Notes: generated by a model from the letters alone, not told the origin. Shown: positions 1-9,589, numbered from the stretch's first letter. The stretch is 64,000 bases of DNA from Symbiodinium kawagutii (GCA_009767595.1 VSDK01027261.1:164719-228718), one strand, 5' to 3'. Numbers and translations are program-made.

Positions 1-350
1 GGTGGCTGTTCCAGCCGGCTCCAAAGTGACAGCAACTTCCAAGGTTGCTTGAGTTGTCCTGTCAACCTTGGCTGAAAGTATTGCACAGCTGCCACTGTGT
101 AGGATGCCATGGTCTTGGTATCTCCGTCTTCCCACAGCCTCTCGATATAAGCTGAGAGCAGTCCTTCCACCTCTGGGTGGGTGAGCAGCTGGGCTTGACT
201 GAACCCAGCAAAGGTCACAAAGTCCTGCATTGAATTCGAGTAACGTTGCACTGTTGTTTGTGAAACTTGTTGGTCCTGAAGTCGCCCTATTTGTTGCCTT
301 TCACGTCGTCTCATCTCCTTTGTCTCTTGATACCTAATGATCCTCGGCAT
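1..350 (-). CDS. Tyrosine recombinase, N-terminal part (truncated by window edge)
   Basis: An open frame starts at the ATG at 350-348, inside the end of the pol ORF in the +1 frame, and stays open to base 1 (116 codons). A basic start (RRRERQQ) is followed by TVQRYSNSMQDFVTF, LLSAYIERLWEDG, TMASYTVAAVQYF and LKQPWKLLSLW. This is the all-helical core-binding (SAM-like) domain pattern at the N-terminus of phage-integrase-type recombinases in DIRS-like elements. The catalytic R-H-R-Y domain would lie beyond the window. In the element it would insert the circular DNA intermediate. The 17-nt overlap with pol suggests coupled expression or frameshifting, but I see no obvious slip site. Function is from family knowledge; the frame and motifs are seen directly. 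Confidence 0.7.
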   Translation of the reverse strand, partial: MPRIIRYQETKEMRRRERQQIGRLQDQQVSQTTVQRYSNSMQDFVTFAGFSQAQLLTHPEVEGLLSAYIERLWEDGDTKTMASYTVAAVQYFQPRLTGQLKQPWKLLSLWSRLEQP

Positions 351-2933
351 ACTTCCGAGAGGGAGCATCGGCTGGATTCAGCCGAGAAGCCACCCAAGCC
401 CATAACGGCAGGAGATTGAGCGCGACGCAAAGGCTGTTGATCTTCCTCAGGATTCTGTTGATCTGGCGACTTGATGATCTACCCTTGGCGAGGACGGAGA
501 GGCAGATTTGCGAATCGCTCAAATGCAAAAATCTGCAGCTGTGGAACGAAGCACTGCGTGCTCTCCACTCTAGGCCCCTCAGTATGGCCATCAGCTCAAG
601 AACGTTGATATGAGCTGTCCCCCGCCATGGGTAGCTTTGTGCTGTCTTCCACACCCATCTCTTTGGATTGATGCTTGTGCGAATGACCGAGTCCGGTCGA
701 AAAATCACGCCCAAGTCGAGGCGCACATCCGAGCCCCTAAATTCCATCCTCCTCAGGTACTGATGTACCAGTCTAATGCCTAGCGCTTTGGCATCGGGCA
801 TCAGCAGGCTCTTGTGACTGGCCAAGCGCAGCCAGTCAGTGCGTCCAGAGGGCTCAAGCAAACTCACTGCTTCCTCAGCCTCTTTTTCGGCCAAGGTGTT
901 TGCATCACCTTCCCCATCAGAGAGGACTGGTGGCGCACCCACCTCTTCAACCGGTTCTTCCATCCTGTCATGCCACCGCTTGAGGATGGCTTCAGGTGTG
1001 ACCGGGTCAGTCCGGAGGTGCATGGACCAAAGTAGAAGGTCCAAGATGCAGGCCACATGTACTGCATGAAAAGCGTTCCCCAACGCAGCTTGCCTCTGCA
1101 CTTCCAGAGCCTGTTCTTGGGCCTTTGTCTTGATCTCACCTTTCACCATCGCCAAGGTGTGCCCAGTCGGGTAGCCCATCAATCTTTCTCGCTCATCAGC
1201 ACTTGCCACTCGAGACTCCGCCTTGGCGCCCATCTTGTGGAACAAGAACTGAGGAGCATAGGTGTAGGGTGGAAACTTCATCTGGTCTTGTTTCCACTTC
1301 TCTTTGGTGACATCACTGCAGGAACTTAATCCTGCAGGAGCAGGAGGAGGTCGATCTCGAGGGATCGCTCTGGTGAACGTCGGCAATCGAAGACTGTCAT
1401 CAGCCTCGCCTCCCGACCAGGACCACCCCTTGTCGGCCACCTTCTCCATTGGTTCAGGTTTCTCTTCGAAGATGACCTCATCATAGGCCGGCCCCACCAC
1501 TCGAGTGAAGCAGGGATGGTCCGAACACCAGAACAATCTTGGCCTCCTCACTCGAGACACTCCGCTGGCACAACTACGAATGGGTTTCCATCCCAGCTGT
1601 TCTGTCATCTGCTGGACGTCGGCTTCATCTCCCACAACATTCTCCACCAACTCCAAGTGCCACACCTGCATCTCTTCTGCGACCTCAGCCACCCACACCA
1701 GGATGTCCGCCAGCTTAAAGAACAACTTTGATCGAGGGTCCTCCAGGTGCCGTCGGTTGATGGAGAGCTTGCTAAGCCCCTGGCATGGAGAACCGCCCCC
1801 GGCTATCACACCAGTCAGGCCAGGCACACTCCGCATGATCTTCTCGATCTGGTCTTTTGTGACTCCATTGATGTCAGGGATGATGTCACATCCCGGGAAG
1901 CGCACCTTGTTCACCCTTCGGCATCCTGGGTCCTTCTCAACCACCACCAAGCGGCTCACATCCAATCCTGCCAACTTCAAAGCTTGGGAGAGACCCCCAA
2001 TGCCGGCAAACATGTCGATGACCAACACGACCTCTTCCTGCGCCGTGGCTTTTATGGCCTCAGTCGGCATCTCTTCCAAGCCTTCTTCCAGCGCATAGGC
2101 CTCACGGACCCCTTCGCTGGTCAGCTTGGTACCATACACCAAACCTCCTCCACTTTCACTGGCATCACTTGCCGTCACAACCTCATGAAGGCCAGCCTTC
2201 AGATCCGTATATCTCAGTGGCTGGGAGAGACTGGCCAGAAAGAGCTCTTCAGTCTCCTTCAAGTTGAGCTCGAGCAGCGGTCCACCATCAGCCACCGCTT
2301 TCCACAAGTAGTCGAAAACCCCAAACAAAGGCCTTCGAAACTGCAACGTATGCACTTCACGCCCCAAGAAAATTTGAAGCGCCTTCCGAGGTACTTGCTC
2401 CTGCCTCAGCATCCAAAACACCAGGCCCATGGTGTCCAAGGCCCTCTTCATTGAAGACCTCAGGAGGCCTCGATCTCCATCAATCACTGACCCCAGCTTC
2501 TCAGCTCTGGCCTCCCGAAGCAACGCTTTGTCAAAGCTAATCGGCACACCCCAATGGTGGTATGCCTTCCTCAACTTCTGCTGCTCTTCTGAACTCTTTC
2601 CAGCCATCTCGTCCGCCAGCCGTTTTTCCATGATTTCAACCAAGGTGGCATCATCCAGATAAAGACTCCACAGTGAGTCCTTTACCTCCTGGTCAGGAAA
2701 CAGGGCATCACGGCGGATCTCACAGTCACCTAGCAACCCCGCTCCCCCTTGAAGAGGGCTGCGAAGCGCCAGGCGTCGATGGGCGTGCTGCATCACTCCC
2801 ACAGCGCTTGCCCAGCCCATTGGAAGCACAGTCGCTCCCAGGTAAGTTGACCCCGGGCGGTCAAAACCAAGAGCTTTCCAACTTACCTTCTCTTTGAAAG
2901 TCATCAGCTGGCTCCATCCCTTTGGTAAACCAA
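334..2933 (-). CDS. Pol C-terminal part: RT palm/thumb, RNase H split by a C5-DNA methyltransferase
   Basis: The frame is open from codon remnants at 2933 to the TAG at 334-336. Numbering from the Met at 2904: RT motifs are VLPMGW (26-31) and the catalytic YLDD (82-85). RNase H begins with the first acid in TASDAS (D247). A complete C5-methyltransferase follows at about 293-622: motif I DMFAGIGG (297-304), motif IV GSPCQG with catalytic Cys374, motif VI ENV (421-423), motif VIII RVRRPRLFW (451-459), a motif IX-like RLMGYPTG, and motif X GNAF (609-612). RNase H then resumes with HINVLELMA (E770), HLSDSQ (D797) and NPADAPSR (D846). All the key residues named are present, so this part could be catalytically competent. 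The methyltransferase would modify cytosine in DNA; RT and RNase H copy the element RNA. The true start lies upstream, beyond the insert. Confidence 0.9.
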
Positions 2934-3026
2934 CTAGACGACGGTTGGCCCGAGAGCGAGAAAGGCAATGTTATAGCAGCCTCCAATATACTAATTCAAA
3001 AAGACTAACGTCATGATCCTTGAAAT

Positions 3027-3033
3027 GGATGAA

Positions 3034-3064
<31 letters not shown>

Positions 3065-3092
3065 CTGATGATGATGATGATGACGATGTCGC

Positions 3093-3136
<44 letters not shown>

Positions 3137-3225
3137 TCGTTGATGATGATGTTGATGATGCTGCTGCTGCGGATGATGATGATGATGATGTAGCTGCTGC
3201 TGAAGAAAAAGATGAATATGATGAG
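3027..3225. repeat. (GAT)n trinucleotide tract, interrupted
   Basis: Long GAT/ATG runs have GCT, GTC and GTT interruptions and grade into GCT-rich and GAA-rich triplets. The plus strand reads as poly-Asp and the minus strand as poly-Ser, poly-Ile or poly-His. These reading frames are artefacts of the triplet repeat. Confidence 0.95.
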
Positions 3226-3298
3226 AATGCTGGCGATATGACAGGGCTGAAAAGAAGAAAAATGTTGAGGACGGGTTGTTGGACGCAAGTCCCAAATC

Positions 3299-5318
3299 GC
3301 AAAACGTACCAGGCAAAAACGTACCACCGCAAAACGTACCATAGCAAAACGTACCAAAGCAAAATGTACCGGCGCGAAACGTACCAAGATAAAACGTACC
3401 AACGCAAACCGTACCAAGATCAAACCGACCAAGGCCAAACAGACCAGAGCAACACGTACTAACAGCAACATGTACACCGTACCACACAGCAAAACGTACC
3501 AGGCAAAAACGTACCAAGGCAAAACGCGCTAGAGCAAAAGACACCACTGCAAAACGTACCACTGCAAAGCGTACCACAGCAAAACGTACCAAAGCAAAAC
3601 GTACCACGGCAAAACGTACCAAGATCAAACGTACCAAGAGCAAAACGCACCAGAGCAAAACGTACCAAAGCAAAATGTACCAAGAGCAAAACGTACCAAG
3701 AGCAAAACGCACCAAAGCAAAACGTACCAGAGCAAAACGTACCAGAGCAAAACGTACCAAAGCAAAACGTACCACGGCAAAACGTACCAAGATCAAACGT
3801 ACCAAGAGCAAAACGCACCAGAGCAAAACGTACCACAGCAAAATGTACCAAGAGCAAAACGTACCAAGAGCAAAACGCACCAAAGCAAAACGTACCAGAG
3901 CAAAACGTACCAGAGCAAAACGTACCACGAGCAAAATGTACCACAGCAAAACGCACCACAGCAAAACGTACCACAGCAAAACGTACCAAAGCAAAACGTA
4001 CCACCGCAAAACGTACCAAGGCAAAACGTACCGCAGCAAAACGTACCAAGAGCAAAAGGTACCACCGCAAAACGTACCAAGATCAAACCTACCAAAGCCA
4101 AACAGACCAGAGCAAAACGTACCAAGAGCAAAACGCACACGGTACCACACAGCAAAACGTACCAGGCACAAACGCACTAGAGCAAAACGTACCGCAGCAA
4201 AACGTACCAAGAGCAAAAGGTACCACCGCAAAACGTACCAAGATCAAACCTACCAAAGCCAAACAGACCAGAGCAAAACGTACCAAGAGCAAAACGCACA
4301 CGGTACCACACAGCAAAACGTACCAGGCACAAACGCACTAGAGCAAAACGTACCGCAGCAAAACGTACCAAGAGCAAAAGGTACCACCGCAAAACGTACC
4401 AAGATCAAACCTACCAAAGCCAAACAGACCAGAGCAAAACGTACCAAGAGCAAAACGCACACGGTACCACACAGCAAAACGTACCAGGCACAAACGCACT
4501 AGAGCAAAACGTACCGCAGCAAAACGTACCAAGAGCAAAAGGTACCACCGCAAAACGTACCAAGATCAAACCTACCAAAGCCAAACAGACCAGAGCAAAA
4601 CGTACCAAGAGCAAAACGCACACGGTACCACACAGCAAAACGTACCAGGCACAAACGCACTAGAGCAAAACGTACCGCAGCAAAACGTACCAAGAGCAAA
4701 AGGTACCACCGCAAAACGTACCAAGATCAAACCTACCAAAGCCAAACAGACCAGAGCAAAACGTACCAAGAGCAAACGTACCACAGCAAAACGTACCAGA
4801 GCAAAACGTACCAAGAGCCAAATGTACCAAGAGAAAAACCTACCAAAGTCAAACCTACCAAAGCCAAACAGACCAGAGCAAAACGTACCAAGAGCAAAAC
4901 GTACCACCGCAAAACGTACCACAGCAAAACGTACCAGAGCAAAACGTACCAAGAGCCAAATGTACCAAGAGAAAAACCTACCAAAGTCAAACCTACCAAA
5001 GCCAAACAGACCAGAGCAAAACGTACCAAGAGCAAAACGTACCACCGCAAAACGTACCACAGCAAAACGTACCAAGAACCAAGACACAACGTACCAAAGC
5101 AAAACGTACCAAGACAAAACGTACCACAGCAAAACGTACCAGAGCAAAACGTACCACAGTAAAAGGTACCAGAGGAAAACGTACCAAAGCAAATCGCACC
5201 ACGACAAAACGTACCAAGACAAAACGTACCACAGCAAAACGTACCAAGAACCAAGACACAACGTACCAAAGCAAAACGTACCAAGATAAAACGTACCAAC
5301 GCAAAACGTACCAAGATC
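3299..5318. repeat. 2-kb minisatellite of 15-17-bp units with GCAAAACGTACC core
   Basis: About 130 degenerate units share GCAAAACGTACC followed by three to five variable bases (AAA, ACG, AGAT, AGAG and so on). Higher-order duplications are visible inside it: a 161-bp period near 4028-4770, a 138-bp period at about 4813-5090 and a period near 170 bp at 3610-3830. The minus strand is largely stop-free and reads as FALVRFAVVRF-like strings, which I treat as non-coding. Confidence 0.95.
4028..4770. repeat. 161-bp higher-order repeat, about 4.6 near-identical copies
   Basis: The segment starting GTACCGCAGC recurs at 4028, 4189, 4350, 4511 and 4672, exactly 161 bp apart, with almost no divergence. 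Each copy is itself ten or so of the short GTACC units, so this is a recent secondary amplification inside the older array. Confidence 0.95.
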
Positions 5319-5320
5319 AA

Positions 5321-5547
5321 AGATCTAGATCTGCAGATGTGAGGTTGTGGAGATCTAGATCTGCAGATGTGAGGTTGTGGAGATCTAGATCTGCAGATGT
5401 GAGTTGTGAAGATCTAGATCTGCAGATGTGAGTTGTGAAGATCTAGATCTGCAGATGTGAGTTGTGAAGATCTAGATCTGCAGATGTGAGGTTGTGGAGA
5501 TCTAGATCTGCAGATGTGAGGTTGAGAAGATCTAGATCTGCAGATGT
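5321..5547. repeat. 29-30-bp minisatellite, about 8 copies
   Basis: Units begin AGATCTAGATCTGCAGATG followed by TGAGGTTGTGG or a shortened TGAGTTGTGA. The AGATCTAGATCT palindrome is conserved in every copy. It directly abuts the GTACC array. Confidence 0.95.
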
Positions 5548-5604
5548 TGATGATGCTGATGTGATGATGTACAGATGTTGATGATGCTGATGTGATGATG
5601 TACA
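5541..5604. repeat. 31-bp tandem duplication
   Basis: Two copies of a CAGATGTTGATGATGCTG-type unit lie between the 30-bp array and the right terminal inverted repeat of the insert. Confidence 0.85.
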
Positions 5605-5651
5605 GATGTAGATATACAGCTGATTTTTTACGAAGAACCCTTCGCAGGCGC

Positions 5652-6245
5652 TCTCGGGAAAAAGGTAGAACGCTGCCACCAAGTCATCTGCTGATATCCT
5701 CAGCACTTTGCCACGGGGTAGCACTATGTGCTGCAGGGCAGGAGCTCCTGTGAGACTTCGAACATCTCCAGTGATGACCTTGGTCACTGTATTGGTGCCC
5801 CGAAAATCCATGATCAGCCGCAAAACCGGCCGTTCATCCTCCAGGTATACTTTCCAGGTTTCTGCACCCCAAAGGATCCATTGAACACAGCTTGCCCCTT
5901 CACTTCATAGGGCTTCTCCACTGGTTCCACCAAGCCACGCTCCAACAGCTCTCGAGCTATCAAAGCCCACTGAGCTGGGTCTGCATGCACGGCTGGTGAG
6001 GGGATGTCCTCTGGCAGCTCCTCATCCGGTACCAGGTTGCTCAAGGGGTTCTCCAACTTTTCCTTGACCTCCCCTTCGCACAACTCAGCAAGAGCAACTC
6101 GTCCACCATATCCTGCTGGAGGCAGTCCAGGTAATATCTGATCCAAGGTCAACCGTTGGGCCTTTTGGATGACTTCGCCCTTGTATGATATTCTAACATC
6201 ACCCAACTTGGCTCCCCAAGAGCCAGCTTCTGGCGACCTCGGAAC
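5652..6245 (-). pseudogene. RT fingers and palm (motif A), frameshifted
   Basis: From 6245 the frame reads GDVRISYKGEVIQKAQ, PPAGYGGRVALAELC, ALIARELLERGLVEP, NGSFGVQKPGKYTWRM and then stops at 5814. The RT continues one frame over with LRLIMDFRGTN, then VLRISADDLVAAFYLF, the motif A region with its DD acids. The switch needs a -1 shift between about 5820 and 5840. The segment follows the 6246-6248 stop codon in the same frame, so stop and frameshift both separate it from the upstream pol part. The other half of the RT lies beyond the insert at 2949-5658. These are two independent lesions unless recoding occurs. Assignment rests on the RT motif order and the fit to the downstream half. Confidence 0.8.
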
Positions 6246-7126
6246 TTAGTCCTTCACCTCTGAATCATCATCCATGAAGACTTTGATCGCCTCCCAAAGT
6301 CTGTCCAAGGCCATCGATTGTGCTTTGGTTGGCGAGCCTTTGTTTACTCTAGCCTTCTTCGTCCCTCCAGTCCAGAGGAAATTGAGGCACACCACAGCCA
6401 GCCCATGCCACATGAGTAGCCCTCGGCGTCTGGTGACCTTGTTGGCCTTCACTTTCTCAGCTTTCTTGGTACCGCTCTTCCCAGCAAGCTTCCTGAACTC
6501 ACCATCACTGAAAAGCTGAGCAAGTTCTACCTTTGAATCCTCCAGCAGTGGCAGAGGTAAGAGACTCCGCTGCCTCTTGTCTCCATCAGCCACGTCTGAC
6601 TCTGGCATCACGGAGCGATTCAGGTAGTTGCCCAAGTCGGTACCACTTCGCCAGCAGCACAAGGCCATCAACGCCCCTGACTGCGCGATGCTGAGGCCAC
6701 CAGTATCTTCATCCTTCAGCCATCCCCTCATCAGTTCCAGGGCATCAGCTGCAGCTTGAGTGAACTCCCCTGACTTCACGGAGCTCTCTTCGAAGGGCTC
6801 GGCATGGGTGTCGGACTTCTTCTCCAAGCGCTTCTCCTCGGCTGATCTTTTCCTTTCCCTTTTCCTTTTCCTTTCATCTTCTTCCTCTGCTGCCACTTCA
6901 TCCATCGATTCTTTCCTCCTCCTTTTCGGGGATTCTCGTCTATCTTCCCCTTTGTTCCTCCTCCTTCTTCTTCTTCTTCGGCTCCTGTCTTCTCCTTTTC
7001 CTCCATCATCTTCGGCCTTTCGCTTATCACCACGCGGCGATCTGGCGGGGGGCTTCTTCTTGTCTTCTCCCAAGGCTTTGGCGTCACGGAGTCCACTGGC
7101 ATCCGGGCTCCGCCGCCTGTTTCCTA
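6246..7126 (-). CDS. Pol N-terminal linker region, basic and helical, ends at in-frame TAA
   Basis: An open frame overlaps the gag-like ORF in the -1 frame and becomes the only plausible frame after that ORF stops at 7124. It starts with Arg/Lys/Glu-rich sequence (RSRRRRRRRRNKGED, KRKRERKRSAEEKR), then a helical part (FTQAAADALELMRGWL, IAQSGALMALCCW), a hydrophobic stretch (LLMWHGLAVVCLNFLW) and ends MDDDSEVKD-TAA. No known catalytic motif is visible. Its place between gag and RT and its arrangement resemble other dinoflagellate element polyproteins that I recall, but no domain name can be given. The reading could begin further upstream inside the gag overlap by -1 frameshifting; no canonical slippery heptamer is evident near 7130. 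Confidence 0.65.
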
Positions 7127-8515
7127 TTTCTTGGGATGCTTCCCTTTTGCCACCATCTCCTTCAGCTTCAGCGCGTTGAGTTCGGTCTTTGCCGCTCTCT
7201 TCCGCTCGCCTTCTGTGGTCAGCGACGCTGCGGCCGGGGGTATCAACTCCTGATGCCTGGCTGCTTGCCAGCTTCCTTCGGCCAATGCTGTTTCTACAGC
7301 CTTCAGCCGTTGCATCAGCAGATCTCCCAGGCGGGGAAGATCCCCCATCAGCAGCAGGTCCAGGGCTTGACCCAACGTTACCACCTCTCGGTGGTTCCGA
7401 ACCCCTATCTGGCTCGGGGGGTGCTGGCATAGCACCACCTGGGTGACGTAAGCCATCACCCGATGGTCGGCCCAATTCACCTCCTCGCCGGCTTCTCCTG
7501 ACCTTGTCGCCAGGTATCGGCTGAGTTCCAGCATGCCGCTCTTCAGGAGCTTTCCGGGGGATTTCTGGGACAGCCGCCATAGACCGTCCTCCCCCCCGGT
7601 AGAGGGCAGACGAAAACCAGCGTCTGAGCCACTTGACCTCGATCTTGACCTTCCACTCCGACCTGAGCTCGTAGACCTTCTTCGTCGATCTCGGTCTTTC
7701 TTCCTCCTCCTGCTTCGGCTTCTTCCTCGGTCCTTATCTTTCTTCTGCTTCTCCACCAAGGCCAGCCGCTGAGCCTCAGCCCTTTTCATCAAGACAGCAC
7801 CAACGGTCCCACGAGGGAACCCCTTGGCCTTGCCTTCACCTTGTGGATCACTCCCCCTCTTTCCTGGAGCTTCAACCCCACGATCCGCCCCAAGTCGGTC
7901 CAGGGCCTGATCCACTCCTGTCGCGTCCCCTCCAACTGGAGGTCCTTGCTGAGCGGCTTGAGGAGGCACTGCAGGCTCAGGAACTCTGGGCTGAAAATCC
8001 TTCACCATCTTCTCCAAGATCTCCAACGCTTTGCTCGTCGAGTACCCATTTTCCAACATCACACTGGGATTCACACACCGCCACCTATCCATGTGGACTA
8101 TCACACGCCTGTCACCTCGTGGCAATCGGCATCTGCATTGAGTGTGCTTGCTTCGGCACACATGGTAGACAGCTTGTCCACCACTCAGGTCATGACTTCC
8201 ATACCATTCATAGTATGGGTCTGATGCCACCACGTGGTCGGCCGTCAGGATGCCTTCATCAAAGTTCTCCCAGGCCTTCAGTTGGATGATGGCCTTTCCC
8301 TGGAGTGCTCCATTGGATTGGTAGCATTGGTACTCCACGAAGTTTCCTTTCACCATCATTTCTCGGGCCAAGTCCTGGGACTTATCCTTTTCCTTGTCCC
8401 CGTTGTTCCAGAACAAATCGCTCAGGCCCAGGCCGTTGCTCAACATCATATTCCAGTCTGCCGCAGTTCCTCCCATAGAAAGGAGCCTCTGCTTGATGTC
8501 ATTGATCCTCGCCAT
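7124..8515 (-). CDS. Gag-like SR-rich ORF1 of the retroelement
   Basis: A 463-codon ORF. I take the ATG at 8515-8513; the frame is open eight codons further to a GTG at 8539. The N-terminal part (NDIKQRLLSMGG, DLFWNNGD, VEYQCYQSNG) is followed by a His/Cys-containing stretch (YHVCRSKHTQCRC, RVIVHMDRWRC). Next come a Pro/Gln linker, a strongly basic Arg-Ser region (RGRSRSRRRKKDRDRRRR) and a helical C-terminal domain (VTLGQALDLLLMGDLP, GDLLMQRLKAVETAL) with a Lys-rich tail. Basic SR tracts and a helical domain suit RNA binding and particle assembly, as expected for Gag; there is no CCHC knuckle. It lies first in the element and overlaps the next ORF by more than 400 nt. Not recognised by name; the Gag role is inferred from position and composition. 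Confidence 0.7.
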   Translation of the reverse strand: MARINDIKQRLLSMGGTAADWNMMLSNGLGLSDLFWNNGDKEKDKSQDLAREMMVKGNFVEYQCYQSNGALQGKAIIQLKAWENFDEGILTADHVVASDPYYEWYGSHDLSGGQAVYHVCRSKHTQCRCRLPRGDRRVIVHMDRWRCVNPSVMLENGYSTSKALEILEKMVKDFQPRVPEPAVPPQAAQQGPPVGGDATGVDQALDRLGADRGVEAPGKRGSDPQGEGKAKGFPRGTVGAVLMKRAEAQRLALVEKQKKDKDRGRSRSRRRKKDRDRRRRSTSSGRSGRSRSRSSGSDAGFRLPSTGGEDGLWRLSQKSPGKLLKSGMLELSRYLATRSGEAGEEVNWADHRVMAYVTQVVLCQHPPSQIGVRNHREVVTLGQALDLLLMGDLPRLGDLLMQRLKAVETALAEGSWQAARHQELIPPAAASLTTEGERKRAAKTELNALKLKEMVAKGKHPKK

Positions 8516-8539
8516 CTTCTCCAGGCAGCTGGGGTGCAC

Positions 8540-8900
8540 CTAGGGCTCAGGTTCCAACCCAAACCAGTGGAGCTCCACTCCACCCAAAGGTGCCCCAGCT
8601 TAGGCCTTCCACCGGGAACCAACCAAGCAGCTATCCCCCGATTCAATCAGGAGACCAAGCCTCTAGGCCTGGAGCTGCTGAGCCAGCCTTTTTCACCCCC
8701 CACTCACTTGGTTCCCCAGTGGGCACCTCACGCAGAGGCCACCCACTCAGGCAGAGGCAGCTCACGCAAAGCCCACCTCTCAAGCCTTAGGGGATTATCC
8801 TAGCTGGATCAAGCTACCTAGAGCTGCCCACCCCACAAGGGAGTCTGGCAGCTCCAAGTAGCCCTCTCCTTGAGCTAAGAAACTACGGTTGGAGCACCAT
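8540..8900. other. GC-rich leader/terminal region of the retroelement, no gene
   Basis: About 360 bp, richer in C and G than the DNA to its right, with short internal repetitions (GCAGAGGCAGC, CACCCACTCAGG and similar) and no convincing ORF. It lies immediately 5' of the gag-like ORF, so it should hold the element's 5' end and promoter. I could not find a matching terminal repeat because the other end is outside the window. Confidence 0.4.
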
Positions 8901-9589
8901 TCACGCATGATCCTCCCGGGGAGTAAACATAGAAGTTGGTGGTGGCTTATGGTTGTTAACAAGAATGGTTTGATGATCAGTTATGATGGCTGATTGATAG
9001 TTGCAAGCTGATGACTCACCGATTATTGGCTGGTCAAAATCGCAAAGCAATCCGCTACGGCGAAAAATAATCATTATCAACACGACCTCTAATGCATGAA
9101 TAGAGATTTTTTGGGGCATCTAGTCATTCGCATCGAATGCAAACTCACAATTCATAAAAAAGGTTCTTTTTGATGGTAAAGGTACCAGTTCAATAGAAAC
9201 ACATCACTTGTTGAGGGGTGCCCCCAATCACCCAAAGACTTTATCTTGAAATCAATCGCAATAATTTGCATTTCTTATCCGATGCTTGGCTAAGAACTTA
9301 GACCTGACGCTCGGCCATGAAATCGACGCTTCGGCCATGAAAGAAGCACCTGACAAATGTTCTGCATTTGGAGCTTCAAATCCATTCTGAAGCACGGGGA
9401 AGAGTGCATTGGGTTTTGCATGGTTTAGTGAAAAAAATATATGACTTCACTTCACCCTAGAACCTGCGCTTGTCATTCTCCAGTCTCGTCGCACTTGCAC
9501 CTGCGCAGCAATGAGTTGCTCGTACTTGTTCCACAAGCATCACTCGACATGAAAGGATTCTCCGAAGAACAGTTTAACAGCCGGAACCC
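8901..9589. other. AT-rich intergenic DNA, nothing recognised
   Basis: Low-GC sequence without long ORFs or obvious repeats. It marks the composition break at the end of the retroelement. Confidence 0.4.

Larger units (their letters stand above)
2949..5658. mobile_element. 2.7-kb repeat-filled insert with 10-bp terminal inverted repeats, splitting the RT gene (possible introner/intron)
   Basis: CCCGAGAGCG at 2949-2958 and its exact reverse complement at 5649-5658 bound a block made almost wholly of tandem repeats. On the minus strand, RT motif A (SADDLVAAFYLF) ends just before the insert. The expected next segment (GLPKGWSQLMTF) starts just after it, so the block separates two adjacent parts of one coding sequence. 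A GC donor at 5651-5650 and an AG acceptor at 2935-2934 would remove 2718 nt and keep the frame. A GA donor at 5655 with the AG at about 2924 would also keep frame. No target-site duplication was found. Introner-like elements with terminal inverted repeats are reported in dinoflagellates; that this is one is inference. A plain insertion with no splicing is the alternative. Confidence 0.6.
1..8540 (-). mobile_element. DIRS-like retroelement with C5-DNA methyltransferase, decayed, 3' end off window
   Basis: One retroelement is read right to left: gag-like ORF, pol N-terminus, reverse transcriptase (RT), RNase H with an embedded cytosine-5 DNA methyltransferase (DNMT), then a tyrosine recombinase that runs off base 1. 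The tyrosine recombinase, used instead of a DDE integrase, and the overlapping ORFs point to the DIRS/tyrosine-recombinase class. No LTR could be defined because the 3' end is missing. Decay consists of an in-frame stop at 6246-6248, a frameshift near 5820-5840 and a 2.7-kb insert at 2949-5658. The downstream 2.6 kb is fully open. Base composition is GC-richer than the flank and changes sharply near 8900. Retrotransposons with C5-DNMT domains have been reported from dinoflagellates, which supports both the annotation and the host assignment. Confidence 0.85.

Noticed and set aside
1-2904. Plus-strand ORFs up to 235 codons at 416-2897
   Set aside because: Shadow frames opposite the RT/RNase H/methyltransferase ORF.
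3011-5320. Many ORFs of 70-406 codons in the GTACC and GAT arrays, including a poly-Asp ORF at 3013-3462
   Set aside because: Pure repeat translation with no independent coding signal.
6274-8803. Plus-strand ORFs up to 189 codons
   Set aside because: Opposite-strand shadows of the gag-like and pol ORFs, rich in Leu/Ser as expected from complementing Lys/Arg/Glu codons.
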